A stretch of DNA of 64,000 bases from Nitratireductor luteus (GCF_026162365.1 NZ_JAOANW010000008.1:186001-250000); one strand, 5' to 3'; counted from the first letter of the stretch, positions 9,347 to 19,019 are shown. Notes: generated from the letters alone by a model not told the origin. Translations and numbers: made by a program.

Positions 9347-9661
9347 ATGAATACCGGTCCCGACGATGCCGAGCGGCTAAGGCTGTTCCGACTTATACCT
9401 GACGCGCCGGCTTCCGACCCGAACTGGGATTTGGCCGCGCCGAAAGGCGAACTCGTCGTCCGCGCCCGGTCCATCGCCGATGCGCGCATCGTCGCGGCGG
9501 AGGCAGAGACGGATTTCCTCGACCTTCCCGCCAAGCCGGGCGACGGCGTATCCACCGAATTCGCCAGCGCCTTCCGGGATGAGAAACTTTATCGGGTCGA
9601 GGAGATCGAACCGGGCGAGCACGACGAGCGCGGGCCGCGCGGCGTCGTTAGTCGAAATTGA
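9347..9661 (+). CDS. Conserved hypothetical protein, 104 residues, probably stress-induced
   Basis: Small acidic soluble protein without signal peptide or membrane segment. It begins MNTGPDDAERLRLFRLIPDA and contains the segments VVRARSIADARIVAAEAETDF and ASAFRDEKLYRVEEIE, which have the look of a compact alpha/beta domain. The ATG at 9347 is chosen because GGGAGGAG lies about 6 bases upstream; an in-frame GTG at 9341 overlaps that site. No function is recognised. The EcfG-type promoter just upstream suggests expression in the general stress response. Isolated gene between tamB and a DUF2726 gene. Confidence 0.75.
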   Translation: MNTGPDDAERLRLFRLIPDAPASDPNWDLAAPKGELVVRARSIADARIVAAEAETDFLDLPAKPGDGVSTEFASAFRDEKLYRVEEIEPGEHDERGPRGVVSRN

Positions 9662-9872
9662 TCCGAGACATCGGCCCCGCCTACCAATACTCTTTTCTCA
9701 TTGCCGTACCGCTCATCTATCCTGACCAGACCAAGGTATGGCGCAGGCAAGGCTTTGTCGCAGGGACCAAGTCGCGCCTCCTAATGCTCATCATCACTAA
9801 CATCAGTAACCAGATCTCGGCGTAATGCCGTCGTCTAATGACTTTTTTGCATGACAAAGCTAGAATGCCGGT

Positions 9873-10544
9873 ATGCCTCCAGAGATTGTCGCGCTAACTG
9901 AAAAGCCTCATCTCCTGATCGCCATACTTCTCGTCGGCGCTTTTGCTGGCATGACCATCGAGCGCTTTTTGTCCGAGATGCGACAACAGACATGGCGGGA
10001 AAGAAACCGCTGGCGCTGGCAGAAAAAGCGCGGTTGGGGCAACACCGTTAGCAGACAGTGGAATATCAGGCCTGATCTGCAGGCACCAAGGAAAGTCGAT
10101 GCCGCTGACCAGTTGCGGATTGTCATGGGTGCAAATTTCACTATCCAACCACTCCTCAACAAGAGTGAAGCACGCGTATTCAAGGAACTCGACGGCATGG
10201 TGATCAGCTGCAACCCGAGTTGGCAGGTGATGGCGCAAGTGTCTTTGGGAGAGATTCTCCGCAGCAGGAATGCGGACGCGTACAGCTGCATAAACTCCAA
10301 ACGGGTTGACCTACTTCTGATGGACGAGAACTGCCAGGCTCGGCATGTGATTGAATATCAAGGTGGTGGGCATCATCAGGGCACTGCAGCAGCGCGCGAT
10401 GCGGTCAAGAAGGAGGCGCTGCGGCGTGCAGGCATCGGCTATCACGAGGTCGTCTCCGGTCACACCACTCCGTCCGAGCTAAGGCAGTTGGTTGAGAAAC
10501 TGGTGGATAAGCCCGTTGCCCCCCAACAACGGCCTGCCCCATGA
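9873..10544 (+). CDS. Membrane-anchored DUF2726 domain protein (PD-(D/E)XK nuclease-like)
   Basis: A 223-residue protein with one N-terminal membrane segment (about residues 13-32, LLIAILLVGAFAGMTIERFL), a strongly basic stretch (about 36-60), and a DUF2726 domain from about residue 80. The domain has a nuclease-like arrangement: Glu in LLNKSEARVF, Asp in SKRVDLLLMD, EYQ in HVIEYQGGGHHQG and Lys in AVKKEALRRAG. The family is thought to share the restriction-endonuclease fold, but its substrate is unknown and DNA cleavage is only inferred. GC content is visibly lower than in neighbouring genes. It lies just beyond the 3' end of tRNA-Lys, a common integration site, so it may be horizontally acquired. 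No clear ribosome-binding site is seen before the ATG. Confidence 0.75.
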   Translation: MPPEIVALTEKPHLLIAILLVGAFAGMTIERFLSEMRQQTWRERNRWRWQKKRGWGNTVSRQWNIRPDLQAPRKVDAADQLRIVMGANFTIQPLLNKSEARVFKELDGMVISCNPSWQVMAQVSLGEILRSRNADAYSCINSKRVDLLLMDENCQARHVIEYQGGGHHQGTAAARDAVKKEALRRAGIGYHEVVSGHTTPSELRQLVEKLVDKPVAPQQRPAP

Positions 10545-10726
10545 CAAGCAATCGAGAATGCGATATTCGGCAGGCCTGATCTCGGCAACGGCACAGGAAA
10601 AGAAAACTGCCGGACTACATCTGCGGATCATTCGCGAGTGATCGGCAACTCCCGCTGGCATGCTTGCCTTAGGGCTGCACCATAGTTCGGCGCAAACACC
10701 CATACATGCTATCTCATTGAAAAGAT

Positions 10727-10802
<76 letters not shown>

Positions 10803-10984
10803 GACCGTTGCGCCGCAATCAGTGGCGCCTCTTGTCCGCCGGTTGGTCCGGCGAACGTCGCGCTCATTAACGTGTCTCCGGCGCACATGCAAGCCCCGCG
10901 GGGGCACTTTTGCGCCGCGCGCGGCTTTTGTCGTAGAACGCTGCGCAGCGACTTATTTCCGGGAACGGGAAACGGCTTATGCTG

Positions 10985-11905
10985 TCACAAATACAGCGCT
11001 CCCTCGGCGACCTTCACCGCTCCGCCACCGATCCGGGCCCCTTCCAGCTTCCGGCTGGCGACATCCATTTCCAGCCTGATTCGTGACGGTCTGCCCATTT
11101 CGATCCCCTGCTCGATCCAGAAGCCGTACGCCCCATCCACCGGCTCGTCGTGCATCAGAATCGCGCCTGCAAAGGCGGCCGCGGCCGAGCCGGTGGCGGG
11201 ATCTTCGGCGATACCCGCATCGGGCGCGAACATGCGCGCATGGAAGGAGCAGTCATGGTTCACCGTCTCCCTGCAATAGACATAGGGATCGGCCATGATG
11301 TCGCTGTCCGACTGCACCAAATCCCGCCACAGCGCGCCATCCAAGCGAACCTGTGCCGCCGCGCGAAGATCGGTCACGGGAACGCAGATATAGGGAACGC
11401 CGGCAGACCAGCCGGTGATGACATGGTTCTCGAAGCCGATCTGATTGTAGGCAAGCCCCAGCGCTGCGGCCACCGATTCGGCAGGCACGTCGAAGGCCAG
11501 ACGTTCCGGCAGCAGGGGGAGATCGAACTCGGCGAAAGCCGTTCCCCGGCCCGTCGTCACCGCGCAGCGCACCGGCCCCACTTTTTCCTCCAGGACGATG
11601 ATCGAGGTATTCCGGTCGCTCCCTTCCTCACCGCCATTGCACTGTGCCAGGGCGACTGCGGTTCCCACGGTGGGATGGCCGGCGAAGGGAAGCTCCGTTC
11701 GAGGCGTGAATATGCGGATGTTGGCAGTGTGAACCGGATTTTCCGGCGGGCGGACGAAAACAGTCTCGGACAGGTTGAACTCGCCGGCGATCTTCTGCAT
11801 TTGTGCGTCGTCCAGCCCCTCGGCATCGAGCACGATCGCCAACGGGTTGCCCGAAAGAACGGACTGGGTGAAGACATCATAGACAGTATACTTGCGTGGA
11901 CGCAT
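10985..11905 (-). CDS. PhzF family phenazine-biosynthesis-like isomerase/epimerase
   Basis: A 306-residue protein of the PhzF/DapF-fold superfamily. The N-terminus KYTVYDVFTQSVLSGNPLAI is typical. NLSETVFV carries the glutamate equivalent to the catalytic Glu of PhzF, and LPFAGHPTVGTAVAL and DPATGSAAAAFAGAI are the paired loop motifs of the two half-barrels. PhzF itself isomerises trans-2,3-dihydro-3-hydroxyanthranilate, but there are no other phenazine genes nearby. The physiological substrate is therefore unknown. It is a single-gene unit between the tRNA and a repeat-rich intergenic region. Confidence 0.9.
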   Translation of the reverse strand: MRPRKYTVYDVFTQSVLSGNPLAIVLDAEGLDDAQMQKIAGEFNLSETVFVRPPENPVHTANIRIFTPRTELPFAGHPTVGTAVALAQCNGGEEGSDRNTSIIVLEEKVGPVRCAVTTGRGTAFAEFDLPLLPERLAFDVPAESVAAALGLAYNQIGFENHVITGWSAGVPYICVPVTDLRAAAQVRLDGALWRDLVQSDSDIMADPYVYCRETVNHDCSFHARMFAPDAGIAEDPATGSAAAAFAGAILMHDEPVDGAYGFWIEQGIEMGRPSRIRLEMDVASRKLEGARIGGGAVKVAEGALYL

Positions 11906-11929
11906 GTTCCCTCCCTGCCGGCATCTAGG

Positions 11930-11962
11930 TCATTTCACCATTTCATGGAAACGGTGAAATGA
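11930..11962. repeat. Inverted repeat upstream of the phzF-like gene
   Basis: TCATTTCACC (11930-11939) and GGTGAAATGA (11953-11962) form a perfect 10-base-pair stem with a 13-base loop. Elements with TTTCACC/GGTGAAA arms are common in Rhizobiales intergenic regions, so a dispersed repeat is likelier than a specific operator. It lies 25 bases before the phzF-like start and could still affect that gene. Confidence 0.5.
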
Positions 11963-11989
11963 TCCAACCATTTGATTTTACGCAAATCC

Positions 11990-12132
11990 CGAACGGAAAA
12001 AACCGGTTTCCACTTTTCCTGAAATTGCTCTACAGCGCCATGCGTCCATTTGGACATACAAGGGACGCTCCATCTTCTTGTTTGCCGCATTCATGCGGAC
12101 GCCAGATGATCCCACCTGAATGCATAACGCTA
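11990..12132. repeat. Dispersed intergenic mosaic repeat (RIME-like), copy A
   Basis: Composite element. The part at 11995-12031 (accggtttccactttt ... tgctcta) resembles the repeat at 18909-18960. The part at 12035-12132 (gcgtccatttggac, gggacgctc, catcttcttg, catgcggacg, ccacctga, aatgc) matches the repeats at 40491-40590 and 52306-52416 motif by motif. It contains nested inverted repeats (GCGTCCATTTGGAC; CCGCATTCATGCGG). It fills most of the gap between the phzF-like gene and the next gene. Confidence 0.75.
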
Positions 12133-12153
12133 TAATCGATCCCAACGGCCCGT

Positions 12154-13266
12154 TCACACGATGTCCAGCGTGATCGCCACCGGGCAATGGTCCGAGGCCT
12201 TTGGCCGGTCCCATCCCGTGCGGGGAAAACGTTCGACCTCCTGCCCCGGCGGAAACACGGTGCGGTAGGGCTGTCCCGCCCGCACGATGTCGGGCATCGC
12301 GCGCGCGTTGCGGCCAGCGAGCGACGGCGAGAGCAGCAGATAGTCGAGTTGACAAAGGTGTCGCTCCTCCGGTCCCCGGCTATGATAGAGCGTCCAGCGG
12401 TCCATCTCCGGGCGACGCTCGACGACATTCTCGCAGAACCCGCCTTCCGTCAGGATGTTGAGGCTGGACTGCGCCTCGTGCGCGACCTCGAACGTAAAGC
12501 CGGAATGGGCGTCCCCGCCAATCACCACACGCTCGCGATAGTCGTTCAGGTCACCGCAGACTGCCCAGCGCTTCTCGCCGGCCTTGTCCGCCCCGAAGCG
12601 CTCCTCGATGATGCGACGCACGGCAACAGCTTCCGCGATGCGGACCGGCATCGAGGCCTGGCGGCCGTCGAGATCGCCGCGCGGAGGGCTCATTGCCTTG
12701 AAGTGCACGCCGTAAAGCGTGAACGGACGGCCGCCGATGCGCAGATCGATCTCGAGGCAGTCGCGCCGGAAAATGCGCTCGTTTGCCTCGATCCCCATAG
12801 CGGCCAGCCGCTCGTTGTACAGATCCAGCGCCTCGAATGTCAGATGCGCATGGCTGGTCATGCGCTCGAATTCGATCGGTTGCCCATCGGCGGTTTCCAG
12901 GCGCATCATCACGGCCACGTCGATGCCGCGCCCATCATTTCCGGCGGTGGAGTATTTCTCGCGGTATCCGCTGCCTATCATCTTGAACAGGTAGCCGTAC
13001 TCGAAAGCCTTCAACGCGGCCAGATTGTCGACTTCCTGCAAGCACAGGATATCGGCGCGGGTGGAGGCGGTGGCCAGCGCCGTCAGTTGCCTCGCATCGT
13101 CGGTGTGGGCGATGGTCCGCGCCCGCTCCAGTTCGCGGTACTCGTCTTCGTCGGCAATATCGAACAACGCCAGTGCCCGGTCCTGTCGCAACTCGTTGCG
13201 ATATCCGGAAAAATCGAACCGGTTCATCAGGTTTTCGACGTTGAAGGTGGCGATCCGGACCGACAT
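12154..13266 (-). CDS. Endonuclease/exonuclease/phosphatase family protein
   Basis: A 370-residue metal-dependent phosphoesterase of the DNase I-like fold. The ordered motifs are present: ATFNVENL (N-terminal strand with Asn), LCLQEVDN (metal-binding Glu), GVHFKA, CGDLNDY (catalytic Asp/Asn) and the C-terminal KASDHCPVAITLD (Asp-His pair). The family hydrolyses phosphodiesters in nucleic acids or inositol phosphates/lipids, and the substrate here cannot be told. The start is the ATG at 13266, immediately before the first motif; the open frame continues upstream to 13392 without conserved sequence. No signal peptide follows this start. Not obviously in an operon. Confidence 0.88.
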   Translation of the reverse strand: MSVRIATFNVENLMNRFDFSGYRNELRQDRALALFDIADEDEYRELERARTIAHTDDARQLTALATASTRADILCLQEVDNLAALKAFEYGYLFKMIGSGYREKYSTAGNDGRGIDVAVMMRLETADGQPIEFERMTSHAHLTFEALDLYNERLAAMGIEANERIFRRDCLEIDLRIGGRPFTLYGVHFKAMSPPRGDLDGRQASMPVRIAEAVAVRRIIEERFGADKAGEKRWAVCGDLNDYRERVVIGGDAHSGFTFEVAHEAQSSLNILTEGGFCENVVERRPEMDRWTLYHSRGPEERHLCQLDYLLLSPSLAGRNARAMPDIVRAGQPYRTVFPPGQEVERFPRTGWDRPKASDHCPVAITLDIV

Positions 13267-13485
13267 GTTTCCAGTTTCTGCCCTCGGAACGGTCAAAAGG
13301 CAAGCATCCTTCGCCCGCCATACGGCGCAATCGGGTAAACCCGATTGTTCTTCCTCTTTTGGTGGGCGGACTGGCGGCTGCAACCTTTGCATTCATGCCG
13401 CATTCATAAGGCATCTGGGATAATGACCCTTGTGTAAATCGGCGATGGGTCGGCTTGGACATCGCTGGAAAGAAGGAGTGTTCTC

Positions 13486-13953
13486 ATGAGACATCGCCTC
13501 TCGACCCTCACATTTTCCGGTCTGGTCGCGCTCGGTATCATGGCCGGTTCCGGCGCCGCCAATGCGTCGGCGCTGTCGGTGGCCGGTACAAGCGTCGATC
13601 CCGTGCGGACCACGGCCGACACCGCGAACCCGTCAGCCTCGGTTCAAAAGGTTCATGACCGGCGCTATCGCCACGGACGCAAGCGGCACTTCAAACGCCG
13701 CCATGACAAGCCGCGCATGGGCATCTATTTCGAGTTTGGAACCGGTGGCTACCGCTACCGTCCGCCCTACTATGCACGACCGCATTATGCGCGGCCCTAT
13801 TATGTGCGCCCACGTCCAGAGCGTTCCTATCGCCTGAGCAGGCAGCATGTGAGCTGGTGCTACGACCGCTACCGCTCCTATAGGGCTTACGACAACACGT
13901 TCCAGCCCTATAACGGACCGCGCAGGGCGTGCCGTTCGCCTTACATGTACTGA
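13486..13953 (+). CDS. BA14K family protein (first of a tandem pair)
   Basis: A 155-residue exported protein with a signal peptide ([21 protein letters not shown]) after MRHRLSTL. A very basic Arg/His/Lys-rich region and a Tyr/Arg/Pro-rich stretch with repeated [11 protein letters not shown] follow. The C-terminal BA14K motif is [20 protein letters not shown], followed by [10 protein letters not shown]. The founding member is the 14-kDa immunoreactive, lectin-like protein of Brucella; the function elsewhere in Rhizobiales is unknown. AAGGAG lies 7-8 bases before the ATG. The neighbouring gene at 14161 has the same C-terminal motif. Confidence 0.88.
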   Translation: MRHRLSTLTFSGLVALGIMAGSGAANASALSVAGTSVDPVRTTADTANPSASVQKVHDRRYRHGRKRHFKRRHDKPRMGIYFEFGTGGYRYRPPYYARPHYARPYYVRPRPERSYRLSRQHVSWCYDRYRSYRAYDNTFQPYNGPRRACRSPYMY

Positions 13954-13966
13954 TACCTGGCATCGT

Positions 13967-13985
13967 TGGCGGCGCAATGCCGCCA
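13967..13985 (+). terminator. Weak hairpin terminator after the first BA14K gene
   Basis: TGGCGGC (13967-13973), loop GCAAT and GCCGCCA (13979-13985) form a 7-base-pair stem 13 bases after the stop codon. The sequence after it (GCGGCTTCTT) is only partly T-rich, so termination may be inefficient. Confidence 0.45.
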
Positions 13986-14160
13986 GCGGCTTCTTAAGAA
14001 TGTAGCGCCGGCACATCGTGACGGAGCAGGTTCCGACCGTGTTCCATGGCCGATAGAGGAGCAAATCGGCTCAAGCTTTAATTGTTACAGTTCGACTTTT
14101 CAAGGCCGTGTTTAGCTATACAGTACACCTATACTGCAAGCTATTTCAGGAAATTTTATT

Positions 14161-14670
14161 GTGTCCGTATTTCCGAAAGTCATCATTTCCCTTCTGCTGG
14201 CCTGCATGACGGGAACCGGCGTCCGTGCGGAGGTTTTCTCCATACGGGCGCCGGTGACCGTTCCGCACAAGGCGGCGGTTGCCCGGATTTCCGACCATGG
14301 GCCACGAATACGCCATAGCGGCGGCGGCTTCAGCATCGAGCTCAGAAGCGGCACGCACCCGCATCTGCAACGTCGAGGCTGGGAACGCTATCGGCCCTAC
14401 TGGGATACTCCGTACTATCGAAACTACAGAACGCACAGGTTCGACTTGCCAGAATACCGCCGATATCGAGACATCAGCCCCTTCTACCGCGGCGATCGCC
14501 TCCTATTCGAAACGGTGCCCACCCGTCCCGCGATCAGGCCGGGCCACGGGCAACGAGCCGCGCATATGGCCTGGTGCCGCGACCGCTACCGCTCCTACCG
14601 CGCATCGGACAACACCTTCCAACCTTACAAGGGGCCACGCAGAATATGCCGGTCGCCTTACGGGCGATAG
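14161..14670 (+). CDS. BA14K family protein (second of a tandem pair)
   Basis: A 169-residue exported protein starting with GTG at 14161; AGGA lies about 10 bases upstream. The signal peptide is [21 protein letters not shown]. The middle is rich in Arg, Tyr and Pro and differs from the first copy. The C-terminal motif [20 protein letters not shown], followed by [10 protein letters not shown], is nearly identical to that of the gene at 13486. This suggests duplication followed by divergence outside the BA14K motif. The 207-base spacer and the weak terminator between them suggest separate transcription. Confidence 0.82.
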   Translation: MSVFPKVIISLLLACMTGTGVRAEVFSIRAPVTVPHKAAVARISDHGPRIRHSGGGFSIELRSGTHPHLQRRGWERYRPYWDTPYYRNYRTHRFDLPEYRRYRDISPFYRGDRLLFETVPTRPAIRPGHGQRAAHMAWCRDRYRSYRASDNTFQPYKGPRRICRSPYGR

Positions 14671-14685
14671 CGGCCATTGCTTCGC

Positions 14686-14721
14686 AAGAAAACACCGGCC
14701 GCGGATCGCTCCGCGGCCGGT
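14686..14721 (-). terminator. Strong rho-independent terminator of ilvC
   Basis: ACCGGCCGCGGA (14694-14705) and TCCGCGGCCGGT (14710-14721) form a perfect 12-base-pair stem with a 4-base loop. On the minus strand it is followed by GTTTTC. It lies 22 bases after the ilvC stop and may also block transcripts coming from the BA14K genes. Confidence 0.8.
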
Positions 14722-14743
14722 AAATATGTCTTGCGGATGCGCC

Positions 14744-16460
<1,717 letters not shown>

Positions 16461-16484
16461 ACCCACCGGCGCCTCGCAATAAAT

Positions 16485-16500
16485 CGTACCGTACGGTACG
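16485..16500. promoter_or_regulatory. Perfect palindromic operator, probably TetR autoregulation
   Basis: CGTACCGTACGGTACG is a perfect 16-base palindrome 25 bases upstream of the TetR-type start codon. On the minus strand it overlaps a possible promoter, TTGTGA-N18-TACGAT, so protein bound there would block transcription of the regulator and perhaps ilvC. Size and symmetry fit TetR-family operators. Confidence 0.65.
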
Positions 16501-16598
16501 GTTCTGTCACAAGCCGGCAAGGTTTTCAAGCCAGGATTACAAGCCGGATGGCAAAACTGGACATGGTGCCCCGCATACACAAGGCACAAGGCTGCCCA

Positions 16599-17006
16599 TT
16601 ATTGATTGGCGTCGAACAGCGCCCGCGCTTTCCTCACCTTCCCGTGATTGCATTCGGCCCAGTGCACGAGCGCGTGTAGCGGTTCGAACATCGAACGGCC
16701 AAGGTCGGTAAGACTGTATTCCACGCTTGGCGGAGTGGTGGGGAAGACTTCGCGATGCACATAGCCATCGCGCTGCAGGTCACGAAGCGTCTGCGTGAGC
16801 ATGCGCTGGGAAATGTCCGGCACGAGCCGCCGCAGCGCCCCGAAGCGATAGGGCTGCTCGGCCAGCGCGAGCATGATCAGCGAGTTCCATTTGCCGCCTA
16901 TATTGTTGATGACGTCACGCACGGGACAATCGCCCAGGTTTTGTCCATCGCCGGCCGCCCTGTAGGCTTCCAGCTTAGCCCCAAGATTAATGGGCTTGGC
17001 ATCCAT
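16599..17006 (-). CDS. HxlR family transcriptional regulator (YtfH-like)
   Basis: A 135-residue winged-helix regulator. [20 protein letters not shown] is the characteristic HxlR N-terminus with its redox-type cysteine. It continues with [20 protein letters not shown] (recognition helix) and [20 protein letters not shown] (wing and dimerisation helix). It is divergent from an NAD(P)H-binding oxidoreductase at 17150. This arrangement equals ytfH-ytfG in enterobacteria, where such regulators respond to quinones or electrophiles. The effector here is inferred. Confidence 0.9.
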   Translation of the reverse strand: MDAKPINLGAKLEAYRAAGDGQNLGDCPVRDVINNIGGKWNSLIMLALAEQPYRFGALRRLVPDISQRMLTQTLRDLQRDGYVHREVFPTTPPSVEYSLTDLGRSMFEPLHALVHWAECNHGKVRKARALFDANQ

Positions 17007-17032
17007 ATGTCGCCTCCAGTCGAATTAGAAGA

Positions 17033-17056
17033 GGTGGTTCCCAATCGATAACCACC
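17033..17056. promoter_or_regulatory. Inverted repeat between divergent HxlR and reductase genes
   Basis: GGTGGTT (17033-17039), ten bases and AACCACC (17050-17056) form a symmetrical site in the 143-base divergent region. It lies 27 bases upstream of the regulator start codon. It is the best candidate for an HxlR-type operator here; this is based on position and symmetry only. Confidence 0.45.
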
Positions 17057-17149
17057 GGCTCGAAAACTGCCTTCTTTACGAAGGCTCAGTGATACCTATT
17101 TTAGCCCTGCTCTCAAAAAGAGACAACAACCTCACCAACGGGATTGAAC

Positions 17150-18046
17150 ATGAACAAGATACTTATCACCGGCGCTTCGGGGCAGTTGGGCGGTCTCGTG
17201 GTGAAACATCTGCTCGAAACGGAAAAACTAGCCCCGGCCCGACTCATCGCCGGCTCCCGCGATCCGTCGAAACTGGACGCGCTGGCCGCCAGGGGCGTCG
17301 AGACCGCAAAGGTCGATTTTGACGATGCGCACAGCCTTTCGGACGCTTCTGGCCGGGCTGAGACCGTCCTGATTATCTCGACCGACGCACTTGACGAACC
17401 CGGCAAGCGATTGCGCCAGCACAAGGCGGCGGTTGAAGCGGCCGCAAATGCCGGCGTCAAGCATCTGGCCTATACGTCCATGCCCAAGACCGAGCCGGGC
17501 AACCCAGTTTTGTTCGCACCGGATCACTATGGGACCGAACAGACGCTGAAAGCTTCCGGCATTACCTATACGATCTTCCGCAACAGTTGGTATCAGGAAA
17601 ATCTGCTGATGAGCCTGCCCCAGACGGTTCGGTCGGGCACCTGGTATACATCGGCCGGGGATGGAAAGACCGCCCATATTGCCCGGGACGACGTGGCACG
17701 CGCGATCGCCGCCTCCCTGGCCAAGGGCCCGGCTGCCAATGCCACCTACACGCTGACCGGCGCGAAAGCATACACGAACGCCGAAATCGCGGCATTAGCC
17801 GCCGAGGCGACGGGCAAGCCCGTCAAGGTGGTGGATTTGAACGACGAGGCTCTTGCCGAGGGCATGAAGGCCGCCGGTGTATCGGAGGCTTTCATCCCGC
17901 TGCTCGTCTCCTTCGAGGCCAATGCCCGCGCTGGGGGATTGGCCGAGGTCACCGGAGACTTCGAAAAACTAACGGGCAGCACGCAGAAGCCGCTCACGGC
18001 TTTCCTGGAAGAGAGCAAGGCGCTTCTTTCCGGCGCCACCGAGTAA
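17150..18046 (+). CDS. NmrA/SDR family NAD(P)H-binding oxidoreductase (QorB/YtfG-like)
   Basis: A 298-residue atypical short-chain dehydrogenase. The nucleotide-binding motif ITGASGQLGGLVVKHLL is at the N-terminus. RLIAGSRDPSKL is positioned for NADPH selection, and HLAYTSMPK, TIFRNSWYQENL and the domain following TYTLTGAKAYTNAEIA match quinone oxidoreductase 2 (YtfG, 286 residues in E. coli). The proposed role is reduction of quinones or electrophiles, under control of the divergent HxlR regulator. The ATG at 17150 directly precedes the Rossmann motif. Its stop codon touches the stop of the convergent pdxJ with no base between them. Confidence 0.88.
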   Translation: MNKILITGASGQLGGLVVKHLLETEKLAPARLIAGSRDPSKLDALAARGVETAKVDFDDAHSLSDASGRAETVLIISTDALDEPGKRLRQHKAAVEAAANAGVKHLAYTSMPKTEPGNPVLFAPDHYGTEQTLKASGITYTIFRNSWYQENLLMSLPQTVRSGTWYTSAGDGKTAHIARDDVARAIAASLAKGPAANATYTLTGAKAYTNAEIAALAAEATGKPVKVVDLNDEALAEGMKAAGVSEAFIPLLVSFEANARAGGLAEVTGDFEKLTGSTQKPLTAFLEESKALLSGATE

Positions 18047-18841
18047 TCAGCCCCCGCCGCGGGCGTATCCTGCGCTCGCGGCCGCCAAGGGCTCTACCCC
18101 CTTGCAGGCTTTAAGGAAGCGCCTCACTGTCTCGGCCATGCCATGCTCCAGTGCGTCGGCAGTCAGCCCGTGGCCGATGGAGACTTCCGCCAGCGCGGGT
18201 ATCCGCGTTGCAACCGCCGGCAGATTGGCCACGGTGAGGTCATGGCCGGCATTGACGCCAAGGCCGAAACCGGCCGCAAGCGCGGCTGTTTTGCCAAGCT
18301 TTTCCAACTCGATAGCGGCTTTTGCGGAATCATCGAAGCAAGCGCCATAAGGGCCCGTGTAAAGCTCGATACGGTCCGCTCCCGTCTCCCGCGCGATTGC
18401 AAGCTCGGCTTCCGGCACATCGGGGTCGCTGAACAGCGACACACGAATGCCCTGCCGCTTCAAGCGTTGAACCACAGGTTTCAGGAAATCGAGGCTCTGT
18501 CGAAAAGGCCAGCCATGATCGGAGGTCGCCTGCGACGGATCGTCGGGCACCAGCGTCACCTGGTTGGGCTGATGCTCTTCCACCAGTACCAGGAATGCCT
18601 CGCTCGGGTAGCCCTCGATATTGAATTCGGTCTCGGGGAAGGAATCGTCGATCAATGCCCGGATTTTCGGCAGGTCCGAGAAGCGGATATGACGCTCGTC
18701 CGGCCGTGGATGCACGGTCAGGCCGTGCGCGCCGGCCTCAAGCGCGATGCGTCCGATCCCGGTCACGCTGGGCCAGGGTAGGTCGCGGCGATTGCGCAAC
18801 ATGGCGATGGCATTGAGATTGACGGAAAGCTTGGCCGGCAT
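18047..18841 (-). CDS. pdxJ: Pyridoxine 5'-phosphate synthase
   Basis: A 264-residue TIM-barrel enzyme that condenses 1-deoxyxylulose 5-phosphate with 3-amino-2-oxopropyl phosphate to pyridoxine 5'-phosphate, the last ring-forming step of the DXP-dependent vitamin B6 route. The N-terminal substrate-binding [14 protein letters not shown], the HPRPDERHI motif, NIEGYPSE, the CTLVPD-equivalent [17 protein letters not shown], and [10 protein letters not shown] and [11 protein letters not shown] toward the C-terminus are all present. No acpS or other pdx gene is adjacent. No terminator separates it from the convergent reductase. Confidence 0.97.
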   Translation of the reverse strand: MPAKLSVNLNAIAMLRNRRDLPWPSVTGIGRIALEAGAHGLTVHPRPDERHIRFSDLPKIRALIDDSFPETEFNIEGYPSEAFLVLVEEHQPNQVTLVPDDPSQATSDHGWPFRQSLDFLKPVVQRLKRQGIRVSLFSDPDVPEAELAIARETGADRIELYTGPYGACFDDSAKAAIELEKLGKTAALAAGFGLGVNAGHDLTVANLPAVATRIPALAEVSIGHGLTADALEHGMAETVRRFLKACKGVEPLAAASAGYARGGG

Positions 18842-18908
18842 GACGATCCCTGACTTGACTAGATCAGGGTGACGTTTCGTTGAATCGCCACTTTGATCTA
18901 TCTCCTTG

Positions 18909-18960
18909 TTGGCGCATGATCTTTCCTGGGCCGGTGCCCATTTTTCGGAATCATGCTCTT
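18909..18960. repeat. Second type of dispersed Rhizobiales repeat
   Basis: The stretch reads ttggcgcatgatctttcc, ccggtgcccattttt and cggaatcatgctctt. It resembles the widespread Rhizobiales element with GCGCATGATC and ATCATGCTCT ends around an ACCGGTTCCCACTTTT core. The ends (GCATGAT/ATCATGC) form an inverted repeat. It fills much of the 178-base gap between divergent pdxJ and the SpoIIAA-like gene. Part of copy A (11995-12031) has the same core. Confidence 0.6.
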
Positions 18961-19019
18961 ATGCCGCATCCTATACAGGGTTTGAAGGGAACTGACAGGT
19001 CCACTTAGCGTTGAACCAG

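Noticed and set aside
9785-9826. Thirteen-codon frame (MLIITNISNQISA) before the DUF2726 gene as a leader peptide
   Set aside because: It has no ribosome-binding site, no downstream attenuator hairpin and no functional link to the next gene.
10985-11905. Part of a phenazine biosynthesis cluster
   Set aside because: Only the PhzF-fold protein is present; neighbours are a tRNA and an endo/exonuclease/phosphatase gene.
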